Positions 45,301-58,070 of a stretch of 64,000 bases of DNA are shown one piece after another. The stretch is from NCBI RefSeq assembly GCF_009905375.1, contig NC_133647.1, forward strand, positions 79,226,231-79,290,230, in the 5' to 3' direction. Under the pieces are notes generated by a model. It worked only from the letters and a program-made list of their open reading frames with translations, was not told the origin of the DNA and searched no databases. Each line of letters opens with the position of its first letter. Position 1 is the first letter of the stretch. The stretch comes from Apium graveolens (Eukaryota > Streptophyta > Magnoliopsida > Apiales > Apiaceae). A program made the translations under genes and the position numbers.

Positions 45301-48074
45301 TGTATAACGACTCATATACTTTTATATTATTTAAAAGTGTAATTATTAAATAAATAGTCAAATGAAATATGTGTATTGGTTTCGATCGCTATGTGTTGAT
45401 CTCTGGATGAATTAGGGTGTATTAGGTTATTTACGTAATTAACTATTGAGTTATATTGAATCGTTTTCACTTTAAAAGTGAATTTAGTGCAAATTTATTT
45501 GCATAAATATTTGTAATGTCTCTAAAATTGTTCTTATGGCTTTATAATCTCAATATTTATTTTTGGGATTTTATAAAACCTAGAAATCAATATTTCATCA
45601 ATTATTTGGCCCTGTACGATTTTCTGATTTCATTTATTGGTAAAATTCGTACTTAATTCCAGAATTCTTCAAAAATTATGAAATTCATATTTATTTAAGT
45701 TGGGAATATTCTGTGAATATTAAAATTATTTTGGAAATTTTTGGAGTGAGTTTCACCCGCGCGTTGATTCGTTTAATTGCTAAAAGCGGGTATAAATTGT
45801 GTTTCAGAAATTATTTTAAAATTATAAAAATTATGTTTTAATTTACTTCGGGATATTTATAATGTTTTAAGATTATGTTGATAATTTTTTTGTTTTATTT
45901 ACCCGCGAACTGTATCGTTAAAAAAAATAAAAAATGTGGCGGAACCGAGCTGCTCAGTGGGTACATGTTAATAGTGTTGATACGTGTCAAATTCTCCAGG
46001 AATGTTGGCTTCGTGTAATACTGTGATTTGTTGTGAGTTGATAAAATTAAAAATTATAGAGGAGATAAACACAATTGTGTTTACCCCCCTCCCCTGTCTC
46101 CTTTCTCTCCCGATCAATATCTCCATCTCTCTTTCCCCTTCGATCTCTCTATCTCTTCTGTTTTTCGGTGTCTTGCCGCAGTTGCTCTGATTTTCCGGCG
46201 ATTTCGCTGCCCTGTTCTCTGGTCTGTTTCCAGTGGGTTTCTTTACCGGCCGTGGTACCTTGTTTTGATTCTTTCTGCTTAATTGATGCTTATATATATG
46301 TACGTATTTGTGCGTCTATATATCAGTTAAGTAGAGGGTCTTTGCTTGTGTTCTGTTACCGCCTGTTGTTCCATTTCTCAGGCCACTTTCCGGCCACCTT
46401 TCGCCGCTGGTTCTCCGGCGAGGTGACAGCGGTGGGTCTGTGTATTGCTCGATTGTTTGGGTCTGTGTGTTGCTCGATTGTTTGGGCAGTGTGTGTGCGT
46501 TGGTGTGAGTGAGTGTGTGTATGCATTGTGTGTATGTGTGTGGGCAGCCGAGAGGCTGCGGTGATGTGGCTACTGCCACGGTGGTCTGTCGTTTGTGTTT
46601 GTCCGGTTGCATCTTCTGATTGCAATTATTTACTTCGGTTGGCTGTGATTTTAGACTGGTTATTTCTAATTTGATCTTATTATCGTACAAGAGGTTATGA
46701 TTGATATTCGTGAAGCAAAAATGTATTTTGTGCGAAGAAGAATAATATTAATTTAATCAGCAAAGTTTCGCGTTGGAAACCCGGGATTTTATCGGGTAAC
46801 CGCGAAATTTTGCCCCGTCCGCAATGAATTTTGACGAACGGACGGTGGACGGTGATGACGTTGTTCCGAGTCCTACAAATAAATAAATAAATATAAAATA
46901 CGAATAATAATTGATTATTTAAAAAGTTGTATCGTTAATTGAATTGTGATGGTGATTGTTGGATTGTGTGATTGGTTGTGTATTGACGTCGATTTTGTTC
47001 GACGGGTAGTCCGATAAACAAAGGAGACGTTGCCCAAATTTTGGGAGCCTATCCTGTAAATTATCGGGGGAGTCCGGCGAGTGTATATAATTGTATACCT
47101 GTAAAGAAATGATGTACATGCCTATCTGTATATTGTAATACTTGGTTAATAACCTTATTTCTTTGCAGAAGGTATTTGTGGGTTGTTAAAGTATATTTTA
47201 TGAATTATAACTGGCAACCCTGTTTCTTAAAGCGATAAGTATATATGATTTCTAAAAATGAATATCGAGCCAAGTTTTGAGGTGGCGTAAGAGGCTAATT
47301 TGGTTGCGCGCACTGTATAACCGATTAGTCCAGCAGGTCAGAGACCTAGCTAGTCTTTGAGTTCCGGAACAGGTAAATGAGATGGCAGTTGGAGCCATAA
47401 ATGAGATGGCAGTTGGAGCCTTCTGGTGTTGATAGCCTGATCAGCTGTCTTCGCACATCCACTACGTATCTGATTTGGGTTTTGTGGTCTCCATAACGGA
47501 GCAAGTGGTTTAGCTAGTGGATTTGGAAATGAAGATAGCATGCTAAAATTTGACTCTGGTATTTATACACAGCACACTACTGATGTTATTGTTTTACAGA
47601 GCATGCTAGTTTTGATATCCCGTTTATATCATGTTTTACATATTTCTGGCAAGTTATGAATTCTGTTCCTATAACTGCTTTACTTTAAACTGTTTTACTC
47701 GTTATTCATATAGTGGTGCTGCTGAGCAAGCAATTACTCAACCTTACAGAATATTTTATATGTATTGCAGATGCCTAGGAGATTCTTGTGCGGTAGTCAG
47801 GGCAGAGTTTCAGCTCCTTTCGTGTCAGGCTCCTCTGGGATAGTTGTGCTCAGACAAGATGAGGTCTGTTGAGTTGATGCATTAAATTAGTGGTCAGGAT
47901 TGTGTAAGGTAATTTGAGTTGTGTTAGTTGAGTAACCTAAGTCATACTTAAATCTGGAAAAGATCTTAGAATGAGGGGTCGTATTTATATTCTATCATGG
48001 AATTGATTATATTATGTTTGTTATGGTGATTCTTAATGACGTCAACTCCTGACCCCGGGGTTGAGGCTGTCACA
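45301..48074 (+). repeat. 5' LTR of chromovirus F, with internal deletion
   Basis: Begins TGTATAACGACTC and ends CTGTCACA before a PBS. It matches 54160-57224, but 635 bp present there (56140-56774) are absent here at 47278-47281. TGAG stands at the joint and at both edges of the missing piece. ORFs at 46075-46690 come from CT- and GT-rich low-complexity DNA and are not genes. Confidence 0.88.
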
Positions 48075-48076
48075 GT

Positions 48077-48089
48077 TGGTATCAGAGCC
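48077..48089 (+). other. Primer-binding site, F
   Basis: TGGTATCAGAGCC two bases after the LTR, complementary to initiator-Met tRNA. Confidence 0.92.
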
Positions 48090-49613
48090 ACAGGTTTGAG
48101 TCCCTGATTTAGGTTAGGAATAGAGTTAAAAGAGTATAGGAGGGTTTGCATATAGATGTGAGTCAGCAACTCAATCAGAGGAGTGAGTCTATAAGTTTAG
48201 TCAAGGGTTTCGGAGACGTAACCCTGACGTTTGTTGAGGATTGACTGGAACTGCCCTAACCTAGAGTACGTTCCCTTTGTATATATATTACTAGTAATGT
48301 TCGATAAAGATTTTCAGTTCCCTCTCGAGTATTCGAGTCTGATTGCGAGGATTCAGCTTTTGCGCGGTTCTTTGGTATGTCAGCTGAAGAGGCGCCAACG
48401 TTATTTCTAAATATCGCTTTTTCTACGTCAAGAAGTGTTATTGGCCAGATGGTGTGACCTTGGTAAGCTGGATGGAATGACAATCGTTAACGACTGCTAT
48501 AACAGTTAAGTCTCAAAGAGAATGAGGACCAGTACGGTGGTGTATATCTTGATTTCTTATACTTCTTTCTTGAGACCTATTTTGTTCCCAGAGTAATTGT
48601 TTCCTATTTCTTAAGTTATTTATTTTCCTGCGAGAAAGTTGTGAACCCGAATTAAGCTACTTAGGGTTATGTTGATCTCATTACAAATCAGATTCACCCC
48701 TTCCTAATTGTGAATTTCCTTTCGAACCTTGTTTCTTCTCTCGGAAATTCTATCAGTTGATTGGGGCAAACAGTGCATATGAAATGACCATTTGTCTATA
48801 TGACAAAAGGGTCTGGTGGGACGCCACCAAGTTATGTATTGTGAACTGTGCGGTACTAAGACTGGCCATCTTATGTACTTGTACGGTTGCTCTCAGTCAT
48901 ACCTATATCTTCTTCACAGTTTCTTCTTATTTGATTCCCTTGAGTTTGAAATTTCCTTTGATATTCTATGATAATGAATTTCTGCGATTGGATGGTTCTC
49001 GTTATTGAAAGCAAGTAAGAGCGACTGTCGAGAAAAATGAGAGTCCTATATCAGGATGCCATTTAAGAGTAATGGTAACCGTGAGAGTTCAGGATCTAAG
49101 GATGGAGTTATAACCTCGAGAAAGGTAATTTAGTGATTGATGAATCACTTGAGGGTGATAAGAAATTATCCCTGGAGAAAGGTTGATTGAAGTTTGGGAC
49201 TAGGGTGCCTAGAAGAGTCCAGCGTTCCTTAAATTGACTTGATGTATCAGTTTATTCTATGTAATTGGTGGCTGATATAGCCAGCCAAGTCTCGTAGTAT
49301 ATCAGATTAGTGTGATGTGGTAACTGAGGAGTGATGGGGAGTTAGTTAGTGGTTGTTGTATTGAGGAGTCATGCTACGGTGTTAGTTCCTAGTATTTTAG
49401 TTCCCTGAACTGTTATTGATTCTGCTACTGTCATTGTTGTTATAATTGCTAGTGCTATTAATCTAGATTTCTTTTGTAAATGGACATCGATATTAAGGAC
49501 ATGGGTATTTTATTGGGCAATATTTTCTTGTTACGGGTGCACCGTTTAAACGGTGATATTTTGTTAAACATTTTGATATATTTTGAATAAACTCATTTAT
49601 ATATCCCAGGAAA
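48090..49613 (+). other. Leader of chromovirus F
   Basis: About 1.5 kb between PBS and gag. The longest frame (48757-49008) is not convincing as a gene. A block at 48800-48900 matches element C near 34190-34262. In one frame it reads CELCGTKTGH, which looks loosely like a zinc-binding motif but has the wrong spacing for a CCHC knuckle. Confidence 0.6.
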
Positions 49614-50700
49614 ATGCCACCTAAGAAAGCTACCCGGTCTAAAGAAAATAGTAATAGTTTTGCGGAGGGTCCAACTATAAATGAAATTCTAGATATGTTG
49701 TGCCAGCAGTAGCAACAACAATTGCAGTTAATCTAGCAGGCTCAGCAGCGGTAACTACTGTTATAGCAATAACAGCAGGGAGTGAACCCAAGTGTTTATT
49801 TCGGATCTTTTCAGAATGCTAAACCTTCTAAGTTTAAAGGTGAACCTAATCCAGTAGCTGCTGGAGCATGGTTAAAAGAAATGGAGGAAGTTTTCGACCT
49901 CGTTCAAGTAAGTGATAACTTTAAGACCAATTATGTAAGCTATTTCTTGAAAAATGAAGTGAATTATTGGTGGGAATCAATCAGAGTGTTAGAAGTAGAA
50001 GGCCCTATTTTATGGGCTAGGTTTACTGAGTTGTTTATGGAAAGGTATCTCCCTGATCGTGTGCGTTGTTAAATGAAAAAAATTGAGTTTTTAGAAATGA
50101 AACAAGGTGAAAGAAGTAGGCTGGAATTTGAGGCCAAGTTTACAGAATTGGCCCGATTAGTTCCTGAGTATGTAAGTACAGGGATTTAGGAAGTAAGGAG
50201 GTTTCAGCAAGGGTTGAAGCCTGAAATTCACAGAGGAGTTGTGGCGTTGCAACTCAAGACATACTCCTCTATGGTTCAGGTCGCCCTGGTAATGGAAAAT
50301 GAGCAGAAGTTGATTGTTAAGGACGAAAGTGATAAGAAAAGGAAGTCGAAAGGAGTAAAGGATAGAGCAAACCAAGGAGAATCCATTTAAGGATTTGACA
50401 ATTGGTTTGGCCGAAACAGGAGTAAGAAACTTTGGAGACAGAGTTTATTGCAGGCTAGGTCTAGTGTTACTTCAATTGCTTCCACTCCAGCCCAGTTAGT
50501 CAAGTGAGCAGTGGTGCGTGCAAAAAAAAAAGAGTATGCAATGTTTCAAGTATGGATATAAGGGTCATTATGCCTCAGAAGGTAACCCAGGAGTTATGTA
50601 TTACAATTATGGAGAAAATGGGCATGTTGCAAGGAGTTGTAGCACGGTTATTCAAGATACTACATTGTAAGTGTTTAGAAGTTGGACGTAGTTGCAGTTG
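49614..50700 (+). pseudogene. gag of chromovirus F, broken
   Basis: Start ATG at 49614 (MPPKKATRS). A Gln-rich stretch has several CAG codons now TAG. An open piece (49782-50069) then shows the retrotransposon gag domain: KFKGEPNPVAAGAWLKEMEEVF, NYWWESIR, WARFTELFMERYLP. After a TAA the frame continues with FLEMKQG, YEAKF-like and ELARLVPEY blocks. Two zinc knuckles near 50540-50640 each have Tyr for the second Cys (CFKYG, YNYGENGH). The protein would package the element's RNA if intact; it cannot be made from this copy. Confidence 0.85.
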
Positions 50701-51482
50701 ATCTGACACCCTCCGAGTTAGAGGGGTTTGATATGATTTTAGGATTGAGTTGGTTGTCGTGTATTATGACAAGGAGTGGTTTCCGAAGAAGCAAAGTGTA
50801 AAGTGTACCGAAGCCAATAGTAAGGTAAGTTTTTGGATGCAAAAAGCAATATAAGGAATTCTTCCAATCATGCGAGAAATGAAGTAATAAGCTAAGGATA
50901 TAAGGTAGATCCACTATCTATAAAGATACGAATAAGAGAATACTTAAGCTGGAGGAATTTTTAGTAATACATAAATGCCCTGAAGTTCTGAAGGTCAGTG
51001 GAACGAAATAATTAGTTTGATAATGGAAAAGGTTATTAGTAAGGAAAGTGAGCATACCAGATATAGTTCTCTGGGGATGCACCAGTGATGTTGCTAGGAA
51101 GAGGATGGAATTATGAGGTTGTATAATGATTATCGGGAGTTTAATAAAATGACGAATAAGAATAAATAACCCCTATTAGGAATAAATTGCTTATTTGACC
51201 TAATTTAAGGAATGTGTGATTTTTACGGGATTGACGTAAGATCCAGCTTGAGGACGTATCAAAGATTGCGATTAGAACGAATTATGAGCATTGTAAGTTC
51301 TGATGATAGCATATGGAGTCACTTTCAGTGTATCCGTTGTCTATAAGGAATTAAGGGACATGGTGTATAAGGAGTACGTGAATAAGTGAATTGTATTTAT
51401 TGATAAAATCCTCAGCTATTTAAAGATTAAGAAAGTCTGTGTTGAACGCTCAAGGATTTCCCTATGAAGATTGAAAGAGATA
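50701..51482 (+). pseudogene. Protease and RT remnants of chromovirus F
   Basis: Near 50700-50760 the sequence reads DLTPSELEGFDMILGLSWLS in pieces, the end of a gypsy protease. The following 500 bp are too decayed to read. Near 51360-51480 come the RT parts KEYV.K, FIDKIL (catalytic FIDD region with the second Asp changed) and a segment ending RLKE, where the solo LTR begins. Confidence 0.65.
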
Positions 51483-53117
51483 TGTCCTAAGTCCAATCAT
51501 GTATGAGGATTTAGGAATAACTTTTTATGTAATCTGTTTTGATTTCATTGATATTAATAAAAGACTTGTTTTGTTTTTATTACGGGCTCTATATATTTAA
51601 GTATTTAAATAAGATATACCATAGTTTAGAGTAAAGCTTTTTATGGATTATGATGAGATCATAATAGTGAGACCTAAAAGATGATAACTCTAAACTTAAA
51701 TAGTTCCTGGTCATAGGATTACTAACTGGTAATTAATAATCCACAAAGATCGGTACATACTATGCTTGCTTCATTATGAAGGATGTCTGTTCTCATAGAT
51801 ATTTGTGTGGTGACACTATAGCTAGTATGTAGGTGCTTATTATAGAATAAGTTCACTGAACATGACTCGCACAGCTGAACAACTGATGGAGTTCACTCAC
51901 GTGTCAGCAGTTGTTCATAAAGTGATAGTTGTACAAGTATCCTTAGACTTGAGGTCATCATAGCCATCTTGTGTACACTGAACTATGCTTTGGTTTAGTT
52001 CTTAGTCTCTAGGGATAATTATTAGGGCTCTACCGGGTATAGGAATTTGTACACGAAGATAGTGTATGATCAATAAAGGATCTACCCCTTCCAGTGAAGG
52101 AAGAGAATGTTCAAGGCTGATCCACTTATGCTAGTTCAGGAATCTCTGGCCAGAGTGAATGAAATTAGAAAGGAGTTTCTAATTTACATAGAACTGAGCA
52201 TAGTAAATGGGAAAGCAAATGATTAAATTAGATAGGCTTGACACAAGATCCATGCCTTGTATTTAATCAGGACATTGGAGGGTAGAAGGAGTTAATTGTA
52301 CGGTAACTATTCACTGAATAGGTTCTTGGTATTCTAAGCAGTGAATTCGTATTATCCGGATAGTCGCGCTATGTTGAGAAGTATCCCTCACGATGTAGAA
52401 TAAATATGATTAATCATATTTAATAAATTAGAGAATTTATATAAATAATGATAAAATAGTTTTATTATTATTTATTTCTACTACCGGCTTAATATTGAAC
52501 CTACAGGGTCACACCATAAAAGAGAATGATTTAATGGTGGAGGAATTAATTAATAATGGCTAATAATAATTTATTTATGAAATAAATAATTAATTGGCAA
52601 ATTTAATAATTGATTAAATGAGATTTAATTGATTATAAATTAATTAAGAAAAGTTCTTAATATTATTAATTAAGAATTTAATTTTTGGAAATTAAATCAA
52701 GAGAGAGAATTATTTCGAAAGTGTTTAGAAAAAGGATTAATAATTAAAAGATGTTTTAATTATTAATGTGAATAATAAAGGGTTAATAATAATAATATTT
52801 TATGGGAAAATTTCAGCTGAAAATTTTGCCTATAAATATACTATTATAAACCCTATTTTTACAAGAACCCAAAATTTTTAGAAAAACCTAATTCTCTCCA
52901 CCTCCTCCTCCTCCTTAGCATCGTTTTCTTGGTGGATACCGGTGGAGTGCTTCACATTTGAGGAGCAGCTGCTAAGGATCTCTGATCATTTCTTTTGGAT
53001 CGCTATTAAAGGTTAGTAATCGATTCATATGTTTTAATCACGATTTATATGCTTTTATTTGGATTTTATATGTGTAAAAATGTTTTACCATGTTTCCGCT
53101 GCGATTAAAATCCAACA
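51483..53117 (+). mobile_element. Element H: probable solo LTR
   Basis: A 1635-bp segment from TGTCCTAAGTCC to AAATCCAACA inside the RT frame of F, with RT continuing on both sides. TG/CA ends, a TATAAATATA box at 52831 and a following CT-rich leader fit an LTR, and the ends resemble copia LTRs known from dicots, as far as I recall. No interior, PBS or second LTR is present. A clean 5-bp duplication is not seen. Instead 51468-51479 and 53119-53130 match at 9 of 12 bases and encode the similar residues RLKE and RLEG. Confidence 0.65.
52831..52840 (+). promoter_or_regulatory. TATA box in solo LTR H
   Basis: TATAAATATA, a near-consensus plant TATA box, about 70 bases before a CTCCTCCTCC leader-like tract. 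A transcript starting here would run rightwards into the RT remnant of F. Confidence 0.55.
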
Positions 53118-53118
53118 A

Positions 53119-54130
53119 AGATTAGAAGGGAAAAAACTATACGCTAAATTTTCCAGAATGAATTATAGCTGAGATAAACAAAGGGGGTTCCGATCGTTTT
53201 ATCAAAGATCACCTAGGCAAAGTCGGTGTAATAACAGATGCCCTGCACAGAAGGAAATGACTGAATGTGATTAAGATCATTGAGGAGTAAATAAAAGAAT
53301 GGGAAAGAGTGGACCGTGAAGTTTAAATACCTGAAGGTGAGAAGAAGTGAAGATATGAGGTTACTTTCCAGCCTAAATTGCTGGAAATGAGTAAGGAGTG
53401 TTCAAATGTTGGGAATTAAATTGAAAACCAGTATTACCTATCATCTTTAGATGAAGGGTTAAAGTGAGATGATGATTTGGACAATATAAGAAATGTGGAG
53501 AGTATATGTGTTAGGTTTAGAAAGGAAACTGAAGTAATTACCTACCATGGATTGAGTTTTTATAATAATAGTTACCCTGTTAGTAAGAGAATACTACTTT
53601 GTGAAGTGTTGTGTGGACATAAGCGTGAGTCCTCCCACCATTGAGAGAAAATGGGAGGAGAGATATTGTTAGGTCCTGGACTAATTCAGTATATTCAGAG
53701 TGTGGTGGTGTTGACTCAGAAAAGAGTTGAAACAGCTCGGGATAGACAAAAAGAGAAAGCGGATTTGCATCGAGAGAATATGAATATATAGAATGAGGAT
53801 CGAGGTATAGGTATAGTTGCCATGAGTTGACGTGGCTATTGCAGTTGCAGTATATTTATATATATAATGTGTCTTGTGCATCAATATTTAGGTGATATGT
53901 ATCTGATTCAGAATCAAGCCCTTGATTACGAGCCAATGGGCTCTTATCCAAATTTATTTTGCGTGGAATGATCGATCTAGATCCTAGATCGTTAAGAGTG
54001 AGTCTGTAGTAATGAATTTATGTTTATAGTGAGTATGTTGTGAATAAATTCTTGAGTAGAAGAGTCTACCTGGAAGTTAGAGTCAGATATGCTTGACAAA
54101 TATCCTCACTTGTTTATTTAGATCAGATTC
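53119..54130 (+). pseudogene. 3' pol remnants of chromovirus F (RT end, integrase, chromodomain)
   Basis: KKLYAKFS (about 53130) is the RT segment that follows the interruption. Only about 60 bp later the sequence resembles the region after RNase H (near 53216-53300), so most of RNase H is deleted. Integrase parts follow near 53560-53780 (NNSYPVSK, KMGGEILLGPGLIQ, RDRQKEKADL), then a chromodomain tail near 54062-54121 (TWKLESDMLDKYPHLF). The chromodomain places F among chromoviruses, probably Tekay-like. It contains many stops. Confidence 0.7.
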
Positions 54131-54139
54131 TTAGGACAG

Positions 54140-54159
54140 AATCTTTTTAAGGGGGGAAG
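54140..54159 (+). other. Polypurine tract of F
   Basis: Purine-rich TTTTTAAGGGGGGAAGG stretch before the right LTR, similar to the tract of C. Confidence 0.8.
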
Positions 54160-57100
54160 GATATAATGACTCGTATACTTTTATATTATTTAAAAGTGTA
54201 ATTATTAAATAAATAGTCAAATGAAATATGTGTATTGGTTTCGATTGCTATGTGTTGATCTCTAGGTGAATTAGGGTGTATCGGGTTATTTACGTAATTA
54301 ACTATTGAGTTATATTGAATCGTTTTCACTTTTAAAAGTGAATTTAGTGTAAATTTATTTGCATAAATATTTGAAATGTCTCTAAAATTGTTCTTATGGC
54401 TTTATAATCTCAATATTTATTTTTGGGATTTAATAAAACCTAGAAATCAATATTTCATCAATTATTTGGCCCTGTACGATTTTCTGATTTCATTTATTGG
54501 TAAAATTCGTACTTAATTCCAGAATTCTTCAAAAATTATGAATTTCATATTTATTGAAGTTGGGAATATTCTGAGAATTTTAAAATTATTTTGGAAATTT
54601 TTGGAGTTAGTTTCACTCGCGGGTTGATTCGTTTAATTGCTAAAAGCGGATATAAATTGTGTTTCAGAAATTATTTTAAAATTATAAAAATTACGTTTTT
54701 ATTTACTTCGGGATATTTATAATGTTTTAAGATTATGTTGATAATTTTTTTGTTTTATTTACCCGCGAGCTATATCGTTAAAAAAAATAAAAAATGGGGC
54801 GGAACCGAGCTGCTTAGGGGGTACATGTTAATTGTGTTGATACGTGTCAAATTTTCCAGGAATGTTGGCTTCGTGTAATACAATGATTTACTGTGAGTTG
54901 ATAAAATTAAAAATTATAGAGGAGATAAACACAATTGTGTTTACCCCCTCCCCTGTCTCATTTCTCTCCGGATCAATATCTCCATCTATCTTTCCCCTTC
55001 GATCTCTCTATCTCTTCTGTTTTTCGGTGTCTTTCCGCAGTTGCTCTGATTTTCCGGTGATTTTGCTGCCCTGTTCTCTAGTCTGTTTCAGGTGGGTTTC
55101 TTTACCGGCCGCGGTACCTTGTTTTGATTCTTTCTGCTTAATTGATGCTTATATATATGTACGTATTTGTTCGTATATATATCAGTTAAGTAGAGGGTCT
55201 TTGCTTGTGTTCTGCTACCGCCTGTTGTTCCATTTCTCAGGCCACTTTCCGGCCACCTGTCGCCGCCGGTTCTCCGGCGAGGTGACAGCGGTGGGTCTGT
55301 GTATTGCTCGATTGTTTGGGTCTGTGTGTTGCTCGATTGTTTGGGCAGTGTGTATGCGTTGGTGTGAGTGAGTGTGTGTATGCGTTGTGTGTGTGTGTGT
55401 GGGCAGCCGAGAGGCTGTGGTGATGTGGCTGCTGCCATGGTGGTCTGTCGTTTGTGTTTGTCCGGTTGCATCTTCTGATTGCCATTATTTACTTTGGTTG
55501 GCTGTGATTTTAGACTAGTTATTTCTAATTTGATCTTATTATTGTACAAGAGGTTATGATTGATATTCATGAAGCAAAAATGTATTTTGTGCGAAGTATA
55601 ATATTAATTTAATCGGCGAAGTTTCACGTTGGAAACCCGGGATTTTATCGGGTACCCGCGAAATTTTGCCGCCATCCGCAATGAATTTTGACGAGCGGAC
55701 GGTGGACGGTGATGACGTTGTTCTGAGTCCTACAAATAAATAAATAAATATAAAATAAGAATAATAATTGATTATTTAAAAAGTTATATCGTTAATTGAA
55801 TTGTGATGGTGGTTGTTAAATTGTGTGATTGGTTGTGTATTGACGTCGATTTTGTTCGACGGGTAGTCCGATAAACAAAGGAGACGTTGCCCAAATTTTG
55901 GGAGCCTATCCTGTAAATTATCGGGGGATGTCCGGCGAGTGTATATAGTTGTATACCTGTAAAGAAATGATGTACATGCCTATCTGTATATTGTAATACT
56001 TGGTTAATAACCTTATTTCTTTGCGGAAGGTATTTGTGGGTTGTCAAAGTATATTTTATGAGTTATAACTGGCAACCCTGTTTCTTAAAGCGATAAGTAT
56101 ATATGATTTCTAAAAATGAATATCGAGCCAAGTTTTGAGTAGGTGAACCCAGATTGCTATATGTGTCATATTAATATGTATAATTAGGAGTCGGGTTTGA
56201 ATATCGTTGGGTAGAAATGGTGTCGAGGATATGTCAGGCGTACCTGGTCGTCTAACGTAGGGTATTTCGACTCTGTAGGTTCTAGTCGAAGGACTCGAGC
56301 ATTTGATATCAAACTAAGATACCCTAGTGATCAGTCAACGAGCGCAACGAGGTTCCCTATCGAAGGACCTGGGCGTTGAAGTCGGATCCAGGATAGTCAA
56401 ATAGTAAAGCGATAAAGCTGAGTGTCCCGAATCGGTTCAAGGTCAATCAGAGATAATTGTATCGCTCTGCAAGGCAAGTACCCTGACCATTTTTTTATGG
56501 TTCTGTATATGTGAATAACTAAATGTTTAATGAAACAGAAATGTTTTAAGTTACGTATCCCCCGTATTTGAAAATGTTGTTAAAATTATGTTTTGGGGAA
56601 AAATAATTTCTGAAACACCTATCTCTAAATGTGATTTAAATGAAAAGAGGATTTGAATAGTGTGCTGTGACAAAATTGATTTTTTAAAAAGAGATAGGTA
56701 AAAGTGATAATTTTGAAAACTGGATTAAAACGATCAGATATGGGATACGTTGGGGCCAGAGTAGGCCTATTGAGGTGGCGTAAGAGGCTAATTTGGTTGC
56801 GCGCACTGTATAACCGATTAGTCCAGCAGGTCAGAGACCTAGCTAGTCTTTGAGTTCCGGAACAGGTAAATGAGATGGCAGTTGGAGCCATAAATGAGAT
56901 GGCAGTTGGAGCCTTCTGGTGTTGATAGCCTGATCAGCTGTCTTCGCACATCCACTACGTATCTGATTTGGGTTTTGTGGTCTCCATAACGGAGCAAGTG
57001 GTTTAGCTAGTGGATTTGGAAATGAAGATAGCATGCTAAAATTTGACTCTGGTATTTATACACAGCACTATACTGATGTTATTGTTTTACAGAGCATGCT

Positions 57101-57224
57101 AGTTTTGATATCCCGTTTATATCATGTTTTACATGTTTCTGGCAAGTTATGAATTATGTTCCTATAACTGCTTTACTTTAAACTGTTTTACTCGTTATTC
57201 ATATAGTGGTGCTGCTAAGCAAGC
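54160..57224 (+). repeat. 3' LTR of chromovirus F, cut by G
   Basis: Matches 45301-47731 and additionally holds the 635 bp missing from the left LTR (56140-56774). It ends at 57224 inside the sequence GCTAAGCAAGC, where the LTR of element G begins. The remaining roughly 340 bp of this LTR would lie past G, outside the window. Confidence 0.88.
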
Positions 57225-58060
57225 TGTAATAACCCCAATTTTTGGGAAATTTTGAAACCCTTATGAATAGTGGTTTTGCTGAATGAGAAAACTTTTCATG
57301 CCACACTATGTAGGGGTTCTGATATGGATATTCTGAGATTTTATTAGTACTTTATATGGGATATAAGTGTATGTAAAGATCGTCAGAATCCAATTCCGAA
57401 CACTTTGGTTTTTCCCGGAAATCCACAAGATACGGAGAGAATTGAGTATAAGGTAACAGGATAAAAAGGATTTAAATTAAAGGATTATAATAGAGGATCA
57501 TAAAAAGGAATATAATGTATTGAGAAAGGTTAAGGGAACCTAAGTAATAAGATCCCGGGTATGATCCTTCAAACGATAAACGAGAAAGAAAGTTAAGCGA
57601 ACCGTATAACAGATCAGCGGTCATTAGGCAAACGGTTAGGAAGTTAATCAAAGGGATTAGTGGGAATGATGTCATCCAACTAATAGAAAGAGGACAAGGA
57701 AGGGAGGATGACATCATGAGGGTGACACAAGCATGACAAGGGAAGGAAGGAGGTGTGGTTGAATGAGAACCACACAAATTCAAGGGCAAGAAGGTAATTG
57801 ACTAAAGCAAATACAAAAACCAAGCAACCAAGCCAAGTAAATTCATTCTTAATCAAAAATCAAAAAGAACCAAGGCATTAGTTCTTCATTGCTCACGGCT
57901 TTTCACTATTCAAAAGGCAAGAAAAATTCAAAATCAAAGATCCAAGCTTCCTAAATTGGTAAGATAATTCCCTAACCATCTTCATGCTTAGTTAGGACTA
58001 TATCATGAGTTTAAGCCATTAATTCCTTCTCAATCTTCTTCATTTAATCAAAGAAGAAGA

Positions 58061-58070
58061 CTATAAATAG
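58061..58070 (+). promoter_or_regulatory. TATA box in LTR of G
   Basis: CTATAAATAG, a full consensus plant TATA box in the sense of the element. Transcription would be expected to start about 30 bases to the right. Confidence 0.65.

Larger units (their letters stand above)
45301..57224 (+). mobile_element. Element F: decayed Ty3/gypsy chromovirus
   Basis: LTRs 45301-48074 and 54160-57224 (right one cut by G), PBS 48077, gag from 49614, protease and RT remnants, integrase and chromodomain remnants, polypurine tract at about 54140. Interior reading frames are full of stops. A solo LTR (H) lies in RT. F interrupts element E on its left side. Related to C: the LTRs share blocks, including one at 46985-47034, although most of the sequence has diverged. 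Confidence 0.88.

Noticed and set aside
46075..46690. ORFs of 90-145 codons on both strands, repeated at 54844-55570
   Set aside because: They lie in the LTRs of F in low-complexity CT/GT-rich DNA, and the two copies are not conserved as proteins.
47350..47541. 63-codon minus-strand ORF identical at 56843-57034
   Set aside because: It is in the duplicated LTR of F and shows no domain. A tandem 23-bp unit (GAGATGGCAGTTGGAGCC part) explains its repeats.
57472..57789. 105-codon minus-strand ORF in the LTR of G
   Set aside because: No recognisable domain; purine-rich plus strand favours open frames on the minus strand.
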